Program-made: the position numbers and the translations under genes
Part shown: in pieces, positions 1 to 8,380 of the stretch
Layout: each line of letters starts with the position of its first letter
How positions within the stretch are numbered: the stretch's first letter is position 1
The notes under the pieces: generated by a model
Told to the model about the DNA's origin: nothing
What the model saw: only the letters and a program-made list of their open reading frames with translations
Databases searched by the model: none
Assembly (NCBI GenBank): GCA_023410905.1
Contig: JAEYPL010000359.1
Span: forward strand, 1 to 30,635
DNA from: Pseudomonadota bacterium
GTDB lineage: Bacteria > Pseudomonadota > Alphaproteobacteria > Rhizobiales > Hyphomicrobiaceae
Length of the DNA: 30,635 nt
Direction of reading: 5' to 3'

Positions 1-202
1 GCTCGGGATCGAGCACGCGATCCCGCCCGATCAGCCAGTCGATGTCAGTGTGATGCGCTGCGTAGGATGTCGGGTAGAGAATGACATTCGACTTGTCCGC
101 CGCGAGCTGGCCATAAGTCTTGTACGCCAGATGGGCTTTCGGCAGCGTCAGCCCGCGCTGGAGGGCGAAAGATCCAAGATCGAATGTCTCGTAGTCGGCC
201 AC
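1..202 (-). CDS. MetX-like alpha/beta hydrolase (N-terminal part only)
   Basis: The first 67 codons of a gene that runs off the left edge. The protein opens with ADYETFDLGSFALQRG and continues with LAYKTYGQL and NVILYPTSYAAHHTDIDWLIG. This is the start of the homoserine O-acetyltransferase-like alpha/beta hydrolase group: a short beta-hairpin, the LAYxTYG segment, then a strand leading to the oxyanion region. The catalytic Ser, Asp and His lie outside the window, so the substrate cannot be judged. Many proteins of this group are not acetyltransferases. The start is GTG at 200-202, chosen because a GAGGGG ribosome-binding sequence lies seven bases upstream. It is divergent from the CYTH gene, with 214 bases between them in which I see no further gene. 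Confidence 0.72.
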   Translation of the reverse strand, partial: MADYETFDLGSFALQRGLTLPKAHLAYKTYGQLAADKSNVILYPTSYAAHHTDIDWLIGRDRVLDPE

Positions 203-416
203 GTGTGATCCCCTCGCCCAGAAATTATCTCCGCACGCCATTTTACACCGGTCCAACCCTTACAGGTGCGGCGAATTCATCCGGAATGCGTTCCAGTGAC
301 GGAACCGCAGCCTACATAAACACACTATCGAACACAGTGATGCCCCCAGTTGCCGCGCCGGGTCGCAGCGAGTAGAGAGTGGGCCAGATTGGCAGCAAAG
401 GCGTACACGCGTTCCC

Positions 417-896
417 ATGGCGCTGGAGATCGAGCGGAAATTTCGTGTCAGCGGCAATAGCTGGAAGCCGCTCGTCGCCCGGACGCGCCGACTGCGCCAA
501 GCCTATCTCACGAAGAACGGCCGGCTCTCCGTTCGCATACGCATCGATGGTGATGAAGCGGGCACGCTCACGATCAAGGCCGCACGTTCCGGCATTGAGC
601 GTCATGAGTACGAGTACACCATCCCCGTCGCCGATGCCGAGGAGCTTATGCTCCAGCGCGAGGGCTCGGTCATCAGCAAGGTCCGCCACATCGTGCCGAT
701 CGGTGGTCTCAACTGGGAGATCGACGTTTTCGACGGGGAGAATGCCGGCCTCGTCGTCGCCGAAATCGAGCTCGACCGCGCTGATCGAACATTCGAGCGC
801 CCCGACTGGCTCGGCGAGGAGGTGACCGGCGACCGCCGCTTCTACAATGCCGATCTCGCCAAGAACCCCTACAAGAGCTGGACCAAGGGACGCTGA
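417..896 (+). CDS. CYTH domain protein (probable inorganic triphosphatase)
   Basis: A 159-residue protein with the CYTH signature at its N-terminus: E4-I-E6-R-K8 (ExExK), which in this family binds divalent metal and triphosphate. Alternating charged strands expected of the triphosphate tunnel follow (RLSVRIRIDGDEAGTLTIK, then WEIDVF and VVAEIEL). Length fits a stand-alone CYTH domain; no CHAD domain follows. Known family members hydrolyse inorganic triphosphate or thiamine triphosphate, and the sequence does not separate these options. The start ATG at 417 lacks a strong ribosome-binding site but places the motif correctly at residue 4. It ends three bases before the stop of the convergent oxyR gene. 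Confidence 0.88.
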   Translation: MALEIERKFRVSGNSWKPLVARTRRLRQAYLTKNGRLSVRIRIDGDEAGTLTIKAARSGIERHEYEYTIPVADAEELMLQREGSVISKVRHIVPIGGLNWEIDVFDGENAGLVVAEIELDRADRTFERPDWLGEEVTGDRRFYNADLAKNPYKSWTKGR

Positions 897-899
897 GCG

Positions 900-1853
900 C
901 TAAGCATCTGTCGTCCGCTCTCCCATGCGCTGCTCGGCTCCGAGCGCGGCTGCACGCTTCTGACAGCGCCGCACAGCCTCGATCACCAGTCCGCTCAGCA
1001 CGCGGAAATCTTCCTTGCGCGGCGAGGTTCTGCGCCACGCGAACCCGATCGTGCGCACGGGCTCCGGATCGGCGAAGCGACCGATACTGACACGACCGCT
1101 CATGGCTTCCAGGCCGATGCTGATCTCCGGCAGGAACGTCAGCCCCATGCCGTTCGCCACCATCTGCACGATCGTCGACAGGCTCGAAGCGCCGAACGTA
1201 TCGACGCCCTCCACTTGGCGTAGATCGCAGAACGCCAATGCCTGATCGCGCAGGCAGTGCCCCTCTTCCAGCAACAGCAGTCGATCATTCTCGAAGAGCT
1301 CCGGCGTCGCCTTGACGCGTCGGCGCAACTTGCGACCCGGTGGCATGGCGAGGAAGAAGCGATCCTCAATCAACCGCAAGGTCTCGATCTCGGGATGCTC
1401 GACCGGCAGCGCGAGCAGAAGCAGATCGAGCGTGCCGTCATTGAGTTCGGCGAGAAGCTGTTGCGTATGCGTCTCGCGCACGTGGAGAACGAGTTGCGGA
1501 TAGTCCGCGCGCACCAGCGGCAGCAGCGCGGGCAGCACATAAGGCGCGATCGTCGGGATCACACCGAGCCGTACCGGCGTCGACAGCGGCGCGTGGCATT
1601 GGCGGGCAAAATCACCGATGTCGCGGACCTCATTCAGGATGCGCTGAGCCCTACGCGCCACCTCGCGCCCCGTCTCGGTGAGCTGCGCCCCCTGCCGCCG
1701 CCGCTCGACGAGTTGCACGCCGAGTTCCTGCTCCAGCTCCTGGATCTGCATGGAGAGCGCCGGCTGCGACACGGCGCAGTGCGCCGCCGCCTTGCCGAAA
1801 TGGCCGTGGCGCGCGATGGCATCCAGATATCGAAGCTGTTTGAGCGAGATCAT
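900..1853 (-). CDS. oxyR: LysR-family peroxide sensor OxyR
   Basis: A 317-residue LysR-type regulator. The N-terminal winged helix-turn-helix spans about residues 1-60 (FGKAAAHCAVSQPALSMQI), followed by the effector domain. The redox pair of OxyR is present with the right context and spacing: C200 in EEGHCLRDQ and C209 in ALAFC, matching C199 and C208 of the E. coli protein. In OxyR, peroxide oxidises these cysteines to a disulfide, which activates transcription of antioxidant genes. It is divergent from katG across 166 bases, the classic oxyR-katG arrangement, so katG is the likely main target. The ATG at 1851-1853 has only a weak ribosome-binding sequence. It is convergent with the CYTH gene. 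Confidence 0.95.
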   Translation of the reverse strand: MISLKQLRYLDAIARHGHFGKAAAHCAVSQPALSMQIQELEQELGVQLVERRRQGAQLTETGREVARRAQRILNEVRDIGDFARQCHAPLSTPVRLGVIPTIAPYVLPALLPLVRADYPQLVLHVRETHTQQLLAELNDGTLDLLLLALPVEHPEIETLRLIEDRFFLAMPPGRKLRRRVKATPELFENDRLLLLEEGHCLRDQALAFCDLRQVEGVDTFGASSLSTIVQMVANGMGLTFLPEISIGLEAMSGRVSIGRFADPEPVRTIGFAWRRTSPRKEDFRVLSGLVIEAVRRCQKRAAALGAEQRMGERTTDA

Positions 1854-2019
1854 ATCGATCAGTATTTCTTATCGTGCTCTGAAGTTAATGCGATTGGACC
1901 ATGACGGCAAGGGCGCCTAGTTTGGAGTGCTTTTAGTTCTAGGGAGGCCGCCCGGTCGCACGCGTGTGCATCGGGTTTGCGCCGCTTCGATCGGCGCACT
2001 GAAGAGAGTGGAGAGAGAG
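1854..2019. promoter_or_regulatory. oxyR-katG divergent control region
   Basis: The 166-base intergenic region should hold both promoters and the OxyR site. It contains repeated CGAT/ATCG half-sites around 1857-1895 and a spaced inverted repeat, CCTAG at 1916-1920 with CTAGG at 1939-1943. I do not see a clean four-part ATAG-N7-CTAT OxyR element, so the exact operator is unassigned. A purine-rich GTGGAGAGAGAG just before 2020 is the katG ribosome-binding site. Confidence 0.5.
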
Positions 2020-4221
2020 ATGGACGGCACGACAGAAGGCAAATGCCCGTTTTCGGGCGGGCGGCGCGGCACCCAGAACCGCGACTGGTGGCCGAACCAG
2101 CTACCCCTCGAGCTGCTGAACCAGCATTCGTCGAAGTCCGATCCGCTGGGCAAGACGTTCAACTATCGCGAGGCGTTCAAGACGCTCGACTACGCAGCGC
2201 TGAAGAACGACCTGCGCAAGCTGATGACCGACTCGCAGAGCTGGTGGCCAGCCGACTTCGGCCACTATGGCCCGCAGATGATCCGCATGGCCTGGCACAG
2301 CGCCGGCACCTACCGCATCGGCGATGGCCGCGGCGGCGGCGGTCGCGGTCAGCAGCGTTTTGCCCCGCTCAATAGCTGGCCGGATAACGTCAACATCGAC
2401 AAGTCGCGCCGCCTGCTGTGGCCGATCAAGCAGAAGTACGGCCAGGCCATCTCCTGGGCGGACCTCTACATCCTCACCGGCAACGTCGCGCTGGAAACCA
2501 TGGGCTTCCGCACGGTCGGCTTTGCTGGCGGTCGCGAGGATACCTGGGAGCCCGATCAGGACGTGTACTGGGGCCGCGAGACGACGTGGCTCATGCCAAG
2601 CAACGATCCGAACAACAAAGGCAACCGCTACTCCGGCGAGCGCGAGCTGGAGAACCCGCTTGCCGCTGTGCAGATGGGCCTCATTTACGTCAATCCCGAA
2701 GGTCCGGACGGCAATCCCGATCCGCTCGCGGCGGCAAAGGACATCCGCGAGACCTTTAAGCGCATGGCCATGAACGACGAGGAAACCGTCGCGCTTATCG
2801 CTGGCGGTCACACCTTCGGCAAGACGCACGGCGCCGATGCGGAATCTCACAAGGGACCGGATCCGGAAGCCGCTGATATCGAATTGCAGGGCTTCGGCTG
2901 GTCCAGCAAGTTCGGCACGGGCCATGGCGCGGACGCGATCGGCAGCGGCCTCGAAGTGACCTGGACCCAGACGCCTGCGCAGTGGAGCAACTTCTTCTTC
3001 GAGAACCTGTTCAAGTTCGAATGGGAGCTGGAGAAATCGCCGGCCGGCGCTAACCAGTGGGTTGCGAAAGATGCGCCGGACGTGATCCCGGCAGCATTCG
3101 GCGAGAAGAAGCAGAAGCCGAAGATGCTGACGACCGATCTGTCGCTGCGCTTCGATCCTGAATACGCGAAGATCTCGCGCCGCTTCCTCGAAGACCCGCA
3201 GGCCTTCGCCGAAGCATTTGCGCGCGCCTGGTTCAAGCTGACACATCGCGATCTCGGCCCGCGCTCGCGCTACATCGGCCCGGAAGTGCCAAAGGAAGAG
3301 CTGATCTGGCAGGATCCTGTCCCTGCGGTCGACCACGCGCTCATCAACGATGAAGATGCCGCTGCGCTGAAGGCCAAGATTTTGGCATCGGGCCTCAGCG
3401 CCTCGGAACTCGTCGGCACGGCTTGGGCCTCGGCCTCCACTTTCCGCGGCGGCGACAAGCGCGGCGGCGCCAATGGCGCGCGCGTCCGTCTTGCTCCGCA
3501 GAAGGATTGGGAAGCGAACCAGCCCGAGCAGCTCGCCAAGGTCATCAAGGCGCTCGAGCGCATTCAGTTCGAGTTCAATCAGGACCAGAGCGGCGGCAAG
3601 AAGATCTCGCTCGCCGATCTGATCGTGCTCGCGGGTAATGCCGGTGTCGAAGCGGCAGCCAAGGCAGCCGGCCACACTGTGACAGTGCCGTTCGCCCCTG
3701 GCCGCACGGATGCCTCGCAGGCGCAGACGGATGTGGAGTCCTTCACCTATCTCGAGCCGGTTGCCGATGGCTTCCGCAACTACGAGAAGGCCCGCTATTC
3801 CGTGCCCGCCGAGGCGCTGCTGATCGACAAGGCACAACTGCTCACGCTGACCGCGCCCGAGCTCACCGTGCTGATCGGCGGCCTGCGCGCCATCAACATC
3901 AACGTCGGCGGCACCAAGCATGGCGTGTTCACCGACAAGCCCGGCGCGCTCACTAACGACTTCTTCGTGAACCTGCTCGACATGTGCACGGAGTGGAAAG
4001 CGGTTTCGGATGCCAAGGACGTCTTCGAGGGCCGCGACCGCAAGTCGGGCGAGATCAAGTGGACGGGCACGCGCGTCGACCTCGTGTTCGGCTCGAACTC
4101 GATCCTGCGCGCCCTCAGCGAGGTCTATGCCAGCTCGGATGCGAAGGAGAAGTTCGTCAACGACTTCGTCGCCGCCTGGACCAAGGTCATGAACCTCGAC
4201 CGCTTCGATCTCGCGCGCTGA
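2020..4221 (+). CDS. katG: Catalase-peroxidase KatG
   Basis: A 733-residue bifunctional haem catalase-peroxidase, the normal length for the family. The distal haem pocket is seen as R89, W92 and H93 in IRMAWHSAGTYR. The partners of the Trp-Tyr-Met cross-link that gives catalase activity are present as the Tyr of MGLIYVNPEG and the Met of KRMAMNDEE, and the proximal haem ligand is the first His of GGHTFGKTHG. A C-terminal peroxidase-like repeat follows (ELVGTAWASASTFRGGDKRGG). The frame is open from 1927, but the ATG at 2020 is preferred. It follows GTGGAGAGAGAG and gives the usual MDGTTEGKCPFSGG start. The enzyme removes hydrogen peroxide and is probably induced by the divergent OxyR. Two hairpins follow the stop. 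Confidence 0.97.
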   Translation: MDGTTEGKCPFSGGRRGTQNRDWWPNQLPLELLNQHSSKSDPLGKTFNYREAFKTLDYAALKNDLRKLMTDSQSWWPADFGHYGPQMIRMAWHSAGTYRIGDGRGGGGRGQQRFAPLNSWPDNVNIDKSRRLLWPIKQKYGQAISWADLYILTGNVALETMGFRTVGFAGGREDTWEPDQDVYWGRETTWLMPSNDPNNKGNRYSGERELENPLAAVQMGLIYVNPEGPDGNPDPLAAAKDIRETFKRMAMNDEETVALIAGGHTFGKTHGADAESHKGPDPEAADIELQGFGWSSKFGTGHGADAIGSGLEVTWTQTPAQWSNFFFENLFKFEWELEKSPAGANQWVAKDAPDVIPAAFGEKKQKPKMLTTDLSLRFDPEYAKISRRFLEDPQAFAEAFARAWFKLTHRDLGPRSRYIGPEVPKEELIWQDPVPAVDHALINDEDAAALKAKILASGLSASELVGTAWASASTFRGGDKRGGANGARVRLAPQKDWEANQPEQLAKVIKALERIQFEFNQDQSGGKKISLADLIVLAGNAGVEAAAKAAGHTVTVPFAPGRTDASQAQTDVESFTYLEPVADGFRNYEKARYSVPAEALLIDKAQLLTLTAPELTVLIGGLRAININVGGTKHGVFTDKPGALTNDFFVNLLDMCTEWKAVSDAKDVFEGRDRKSGEIKWTGTRVDLVFGSNSILRALSEVYASSDAKEKFVNDFVAAWTKVMNLDRFDLAR

Positions 4222-4239
4222 TCGCTGGCGACAACAAAG

Positions 4240-4265
4240 GCCCCTCTCCGTTCGCGGGGAGGGGC
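4240..4265 (+). terminator. GC-rich hairpin after katG
   Basis: Eleven-base arms (GCCCCTCTCCG and CGGGGAGGGGC, one T-G pair) close on a TTCG tetraloop, starting 18 bases after the katG stop. There is no T-tract, so this is either a weak intrinsic terminator, an mRNA 3'-end stabiliser or a dispersed intergenic palindrome. Confidence 0.5.
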
Positions 4266-4314
4266 GCCTATGCAGAGCCGCGAAAGCCGTCGCGGCGGAC
4301 GAACCCGCGTGGTC

Positions 4315-4330
4315 CCTACAATGATGTAGG
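4315..4330. repeat. Perfect 6-base inverted repeat
   Basis: CCTACA and TGTAGG flank an ATGA loop. It lies in the 260-base gap between katG and the convergent DMT permease. Apart from this and the hairpin at 4240-4265, I see no gene in that gap. Function unknown. Confidence 0.4.
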
Positions 4331-4481
4331 TGGGCACCGTTTGTCCGGAACCACGGCTCCGGCCAGGGACAGCACCCTAGCGGATCTTATAGGCCCCCGG
4401 GTCGTATGGCCCTAACGCACCCCGCAGCCCTGCAGCTCAAGAAATAAGCCAGTTCGGGCCCTTTTCCAAGAGGCGCGCCGC

Positions 4482-5381
4482 TCAGGCTTTGCGTGCCGCG
4501 AGCGTAACGCCTGCCAGAATGAGCATAAAACCGATCACGTGAAAGCCTTGCAGGCGCTCTCCGAGAAAGACTCCGGCGAGGACGGCGCTGTAGAGCGCCA
4601 CCAAATGCAAAAGGGCTCCGGCGCGGTTGGCACCTATGAGCTCCACGCCCTTGTTCCAGGCGAGGAAGGCAACGAGGCTCGGAAAAATCGACACATAGAT
4701 GATCGTCAGCAATGTCGTTGTCGTCGCCTGAAAGTGAAAGCCCTGCGCGTACTCGTACAGGGCGAACGGGAGCGTGCCGACCGCGCCGATCATTGCGAAG
4801 ACGAACATGAAGCTCGTCCAATGCACTGTGGGCCTGAGGCGCAAGGCCGCCGAATAGACCGCCCACACCATCATGTTGAAGAGGATGATGAGGTCGCCGT
4901 AGTTGAAGGAGAGTGCCAGGAGCGTCGACGGCTCGCCGCGCGATACGACAAACAGCACGCCCGCAAGCGACACCGCGATGCCGGCGAGCTGAATGGGCCG
5001 CATGGTTTCGCCGAACAGGATCGCGACTGCTGCGACAATGAACACCGGTCCGAGCGAATTCAGCACCGACACGTTCACCGCCGACGTGTACTGCAGCCCG
5101 ACGTACTGGAGCGCGCTGAAAAGCGCCCCACCCGTGAGCCCGAGCAACAGCATGACCTTCCAGTGCGACTTGATCGCCGGCCAGTCCCGACCGAGATGAT
5201 TTCGCGCGAGGATGCCCGCGATGATGCACGGTATGATCCAGCGCAGCGCCGAGATGCTGACCGGTGGTACGTGCCCTGCAATCGCGCGGCCGAGGACGTG
5301 ATTTCCCGACCAGCACAGACTCGCCAGCGCGAGCAGCGCGTAGGCCCGCACGGATGAGGAGCCGACATCCGAGGTCGACAT
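4482..5381 (-). CDS. EamA/DMT-superfamily permease
   Basis: A 299-residue, very hydrophobic protein with about ten transmembrane segments arranged as two EamA repeats. The first repeat begins YALLALASLCWSGNHVLGR and the second begins in NYGDLIILFNMMVWAVYSA. The internal GE(T/R) boundaries that end each repeat (AILFGETMRPIQ; GVFLGERLQG) are clear. Drug/metabolite transporters of this size are inner-membrane exporters or exchangers of small metabolites, but the substrate cannot be read from sequence. It lies 41 bases downstream of murA on the same strand and may be read through from it. The ATG at 5379-5381 has only a weak upstream GGAAAG. Confidence 0.88.
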   Translation of the reverse strand: MSTSDVGSSSVRAYALLALASLCWSGNHVLGRAIAGHVPPVSISALRWIIPCIIAGILARNHLGRDWPAIKSHWKVMLLLGLTGGALFSALQYVGLQYTSAVNVSVLNSLGPVFIVAAVAILFGETMRPIQLAGIAVSLAGVLFVVSRGEPSTLLALSFNYGDLIILFNMMVWAVYSAALRLRPTVHWTSFMFVFAMIGAVGTLPFALYEYAQGFHFQATTTTLLTIIYVSIFPSLVAFLAWNKGVELIGANRAGALLHLVALYSAVLAGVFLGERLQGFHVIGFMLILAGVTLAARKA

Positions 5382-5422
5382 GGCAAGCAGCTTTCCGAAT
5401 TCCAGGAGGGGGACGACCGGCC

Positions 5423-6718
5423 TCAGCCCGTGAGCCGCTCAATGTGCGCGCCACAACGCGAGAGCTTCTCCTCGAGCCGCTCGAAACCACGATCGAGGTG
5501 ATAGACACGATTGATCATGGTGTCGCCATCGGCCATGAGCCCCGCGATCACGAGCGACACCGAGGCACGCAGATCCGTTGCCATCACTGGCGCGCCGCGC
5601 AGCGTGCCGACGCCGCGAATAGTCGCGGAATCGCCATGGAGCCGGATGTCCGCGCCGAGACGGGCCAGCTCCTGCACGTGCATGAAGCGGTTCTCGAAGA
5701 TCGTTTCCCGGATCACGCTCGTCCCCTTGGCGCGCGTCATGAGAGCCATGAGCTGGGCCTGCAGATCCGTCGGAAAGCCGGGGAACGGCTGCGTCTCGAT
5801 GCTGATAGGCTCGATGGCATTGCCATTACGCGCAATGCGCACGCCGTTTGCGGTTTGCTCGACGATCGCGCCGGTTTGCCCCAGCGCGTCGAACGCCGTC
5901 TCGAGCAGATCGATCCGCGCGCCTTCGAGCACCACGTCGCCACCGGTCGCCGCAACAGCAAAGGCATAGGTGCCCGTCTCGATCCGGTCGGGCAGCACGT
6001 GATGCGTTGCGCCTTCGAGGCGATCGCGCCCCTCGATCCTGAGCGTCGATGTGCCGATGCCTTCAATTCTTGCACCCATCTTGACGAGGCACTCGGCGAC
6101 GTCGGCCACCTCGGGCTCGCGCGCGGCATTCTCGATCACCGTCTCGCCGCGTGCGAGCGCCGCCGCCATCAGCACGTTGTGCGTCGCCCCGACCGACACC
6201 TTGGGCATGACGACGCGCGCACCTCTGAGGCCGCCTTTCGGCGCCTTCGCGACGACATAACCGGCATCGATATCGATCTCGGCGCCCAGTGCCTTGAGCC
6301 CGAGCAGATGGAGGTCCACAGGCCGCGTGCCGATCGCGCAACCGCCCGGAAGCGACACGCGCGCCTCTCCGGCACGCCCCAACAGGGGCCCGAGCACCCA
6401 GAAGCTCGCCCGCATGCGCGAGACCATCTCGTACGGCGCCACCGTATCGACGATGTCGCGTGCCGTGAGGTGGAATGTCTCGCCGAGCAGATGCGGATCG
6501 GCGTTCGCGCGCTTGCCATCGACCGAATGATCGACGCCATGATTGCGCAGGATGCGCGCGAGCAGATTGACGTCCGCGAGGTTCGGCACGTTCTTCAGCG
6601 TCAGCCGGTCGCTCGTCAGCAGGCTCGCGATCATCAGCGGCAGGGCGGCGTTCTTGGCGCCGGAAATGGGGATCGTGCCCTCGAGCCGCTGCCCCCCCGT
6701 GATCCTGATCCGGTCCAT
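5423..6718 (-). CDS. murA: UDP-N-acetylglucosamine 1-carboxyvinyltransferase MurA
   Basis: A 431-residue enolpyruvyl transferase that catalyses the first committed step of peptidoglycan synthesis, moving enolpyruvate from PEP to UDP-GlcNAc in the cytoplasm. Diagnostic features are K22 in SGAKNAALPLM and the active-site cysteine C127 in LPGGCAIGTRPVDLHL. C127 corresponds to C115 of E. coli and is the residue alkylated by fosfomycin; a Cys here predicts sensitivity. The open frame extends to 6796, but the start at 6716-6718 gives the conserved MDRIRITGG N-terminus. The gene is preceded by a 443-base gap without a clear gene. Confidence 0.96.
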   Translation of the reverse strand: MDRIRITGGQRLEGTIPISGAKNAALPLMIASLLTSDRLTLKNVPNLADVNLLARILRNHGVDHSVDGKRANADPHLLGETFHLTARDIVDTVAPYEMVSRMRASFWVLGPLLGRAGEARVSLPGGCAIGTRPVDLHLLGLKALGAEIDIDAGYVVAKAPKGGLRGARVVMPKVSVGATHNVLMAAALARGETVIENAAREPEVADVAECLVKMGARIEGIGTSTLRIEGRDRLEGATHHVLPDRIETGTYAFAVAATGGDVVLEGARIDLLETAFDALGQTGAIVEQTANGVRIARNGNAIEPISIETQPFPGFPTDLQAQLMALMTRAKGTSVIRETIFENRFMHVQELARLGADIRLHGDSATIRGVGTLRGAPVMATDLRASVSLVIAGLMADGDTMINRVYHLDRGFERLEEKLSRCGAHIERLTG

Positions 6719-7161
6719 CGATCCCCTTCCCTGCTCACCCGCGGCATTCCCGCACACTGCCCTACCGGCGTGCGGCAATAAGATGGCACTCCGCACTGCC
6801 GACAGCCACGGCCAGTCTGGCTTGCTTGCGCCTGACTTGCTTGCGCCTGAGGCCTGCCGCCGTTCGCCGTACGTTCAGCTGGAGACGCACGACTCCGCGT
6901 TTCTCGCCGTGTTTGACAGAGCCGCGGGCAGCCGACAAGTGCCGCGGCCCATGCGTCGGGCATCTGGCGGCCAGGGTTGCAGTTGCGGCGCAGGACGAGG
7001 CAGCGGACGACTGTGAGGGCCGATGCTTCCGCGCGCCTAGCCGCACCCTCCTCGGGGTCGGCGGCGGGGCCGCATACTCCTGATCGGGCTTGGCTTGCAG
7101 AATCGTCGAAATCCTTTAGAGGTTGCGCCCGGATTGTCGGCCGACCACTGCCCGGCGATCA
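6719..7161. other. 443-base gap between murA and tRNA-Ser
   Basis: I find no convincing gene here. Open frames on both strands are rich in Arg, Ala and Ser and resemble no family. The region holds one exact tandem duplication (6821-6850) and presumably the murA and tRNA promoters, but no clear -35/-10 pair stands out. Confidence 0.5.
6821..6850. repeat. Two exact tandem copies of a 15-mer
   Basis: CTTGCTTGCGCCTGA occupies 6821-6835 and again 6836-6850 with no mismatch. It lies upstream of murA in otherwise unassigned sequence. The unit itself begins with a CTTG CTTG doublet, consistent with slippage-driven expansion. Confidence 0.85.
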
Positions 7162-7251
7162 GGAGAGATGGCCGAGTGGTTTAAGGCGCACGCCTGGAAC
7201 GCGTGTGTACGTGAAAGCGTACCGTGGGTTCGAATCCCACTCTCTCCGCCA
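7162..7251 (+). tRNA. tRNA-Ser (anticodon GGA)
   Basis: A 90-base class II tRNA. The acceptor arms GGAGAGA and TCTCTCC pair fully, followed by discriminator G and an encoded CCA at 7249-7251. The D-arm is GCC/GGC. The anticodon stem CACGC/GCGTG encloses loop CTGGAAC, giving anticodon GGA (reads UCC and UCU). A long variable arm (GTACG/CGTAC) marks it as tRNA-Ser, and the T-arm is GTGGG-TTCGAAT-CCCAC. I looked for, and did not find, a second copy of its 3' end in the window, so there is no evidence that it has served as an integration site here. Confidence 0.97.
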
Positions 7252-7476
7252 TAATTTCGCTCACCGCCTCCGCGGGGGCGGGCTGAAGCCCGGGCCGCGG
7301 TCGCGGCCTATGGCTCCGTGTTCGAACAATCTCCCATCCTGTCCGCCAGCAAAAGCCACTATAGCATTGAATTTAATTACTTTTAATGCGCCGTCAGCGT
7401 GGCCGACCCCACCACTCCGCGATCCCGATCGTGTCGCCGACCTCGATGCCGAGAGCATGGATGATCGGCGAATGCT

Positions 7477-8352
7477 CTACAGAGAATGTTCCCAGGCAAT
7501 CGGCAGCAACTGATAGCCGTAGCCACGTTTCACGAGACGAGAGAACGCCGGGAAATGGACGTGCATGCCGGCGATCGCTATGCCGTCGCTGGCCGCCATG
7601 TCGAACACCGCGCGGCGTGACGCCGCTGCCTGCTCCTGATCGACATCGAACGACATGCAGACTTCCGGCCTCTCCGTCTGGACCTCGGGCACGTGCACGG
7701 TGTCGCCCCAGATCAACAGCTGATCGTTGCCCGAGCTGATCAGGTACGTCGTATGTCCAGGCGTGTGGCCCGGTCGCGGTACGGCGGTGACACCGGGAAA
7801 CACGTCGCCCTTCGTGAACAGACGCATCTGCTTCGTATAGGCGGCGAGCTGCTCGCGTGCACACTCGAAGAACAGCGGGCGCTCGCCCTCGCTCGCACGC
7901 GCGAGGTTGCCGTCATCGAGCCAATGCTTCGGCTCCGCTTCGTGGACGACCAGCTCGGCTTTGGTGAACACCGGCTGTCCCGTCGCGCGGTCCGTCAATC
8001 CGGCCGAATGGTCAGGGTGGATGTGCGTGAGGAGGACCGTGTCGATGTCGTCAGGCGCGACGCCCGCAGCCGCGAGGTTCGCCAGCAGGGCTCCCGCGGA
8101 CTTCTGCATGTAGGTGCCACAGCCGGTATCAACGAGCGCCGTCCTGCCGGCCGCCTGAATGAGGAATGTGTTCACGGACGTGCGCCTGGCGGGGCGAAAG
8201 TTGGCGGCCAGGATTTCTTTGGCAACGTCCGGCTGGATGTTCCGGAGGACGTCGACATTGCCGTCGAGGTAGCCATCGGCGATCGCCGTCACCAGGATGT
8301 CGCCGACGCGGCGCCTGTAGACACCGGGGATCTGCTCTGATGCAACCGTCAT
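7477..8352 (-). CDS. Metallo-beta-lactamase-fold hydrolase (lactonase-like)
   Basis: A 291-residue protein with the zinc-binding motif HxHxDH at residues 110-115 (LLTHIHPDHSAGL). Further metal ligands follow in RPGHTPGHTTYLI and in the Asp of LLIWGDTVH, and a late GMHVHFP supplies the last His. This order and length fit the MBL-fold group that includes N-acylhomoserine lactonases and other lactone or ester hydrolases. No signal peptide is seen, so it should be cytoplasmic. It starts 28 bases after the livF stop, with GGGAGG eight bases before its ATG, so it is probably the last gene of the importer operon. That suggests it acts on the imported compound or a ring-opened product. A metal-dependent hydrolase is well supported; the substrate is not. 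Confidence 0.9.
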   Translation of the reverse strand: MTVASEQIPGVYRRRVGDILVTAIADGYLDGNVDVLRNIQPDVAKEILAANFRPARRTSVNTFLIQAAGRTALVDTGCGTYMQKSAGALLANLAAAGVAPDDIDTVLLTHIHPDHSAGLTDRATGQPVFTKAELVVHEAEPKHWLDDGNLARASEGERPLFFECAREQLAAYTKQMRLFTKGDVFPGVTAVPRPGHTPGHTTYLISSGNDQLLIWGDTVHVPEVQTERPEVCMSFDVDQEQAAASRRAVFDMAASDGIAIAGMHVHFPAFSRLVKRGYGYQLLPIAWEHSL

Positions 8353-8380
8353 GGTCTGCGCCTCCCGCGGTGTTGGCGTT

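Noticed and set aside
1854..2019. Canonical four-part OxyR site
   Set aside because: I could not place ATAG/CTAT elements at the required seven-base spacing, so only a general control region is reported.
2101..3921. A 606-codon open frame antisense to katG
   Set aside because: It mirrors the codon pattern of GC-rich katG, has no family resemblance, and katG is intact with all active-site residues.
5264..6781. A 505-codon plus-strand frame opposite murA
   Set aside because: Its composition is Arg/His/Asp-rich as expected for the complement of a GC-rich gene, and no domain is recognisable.
6762..7046. A 94-codon basic frame upstream of murA on the minus strand
   Set aside because: It has Arg/Ala-rich low-complexity sequence, no ribosome-binding site of note and no family match.
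7162..7251. tRNA-Ser as a genomic-island attachment site
   Set aside because: No second copy of the tRNA 3' end and no integrase gene are present in the window.
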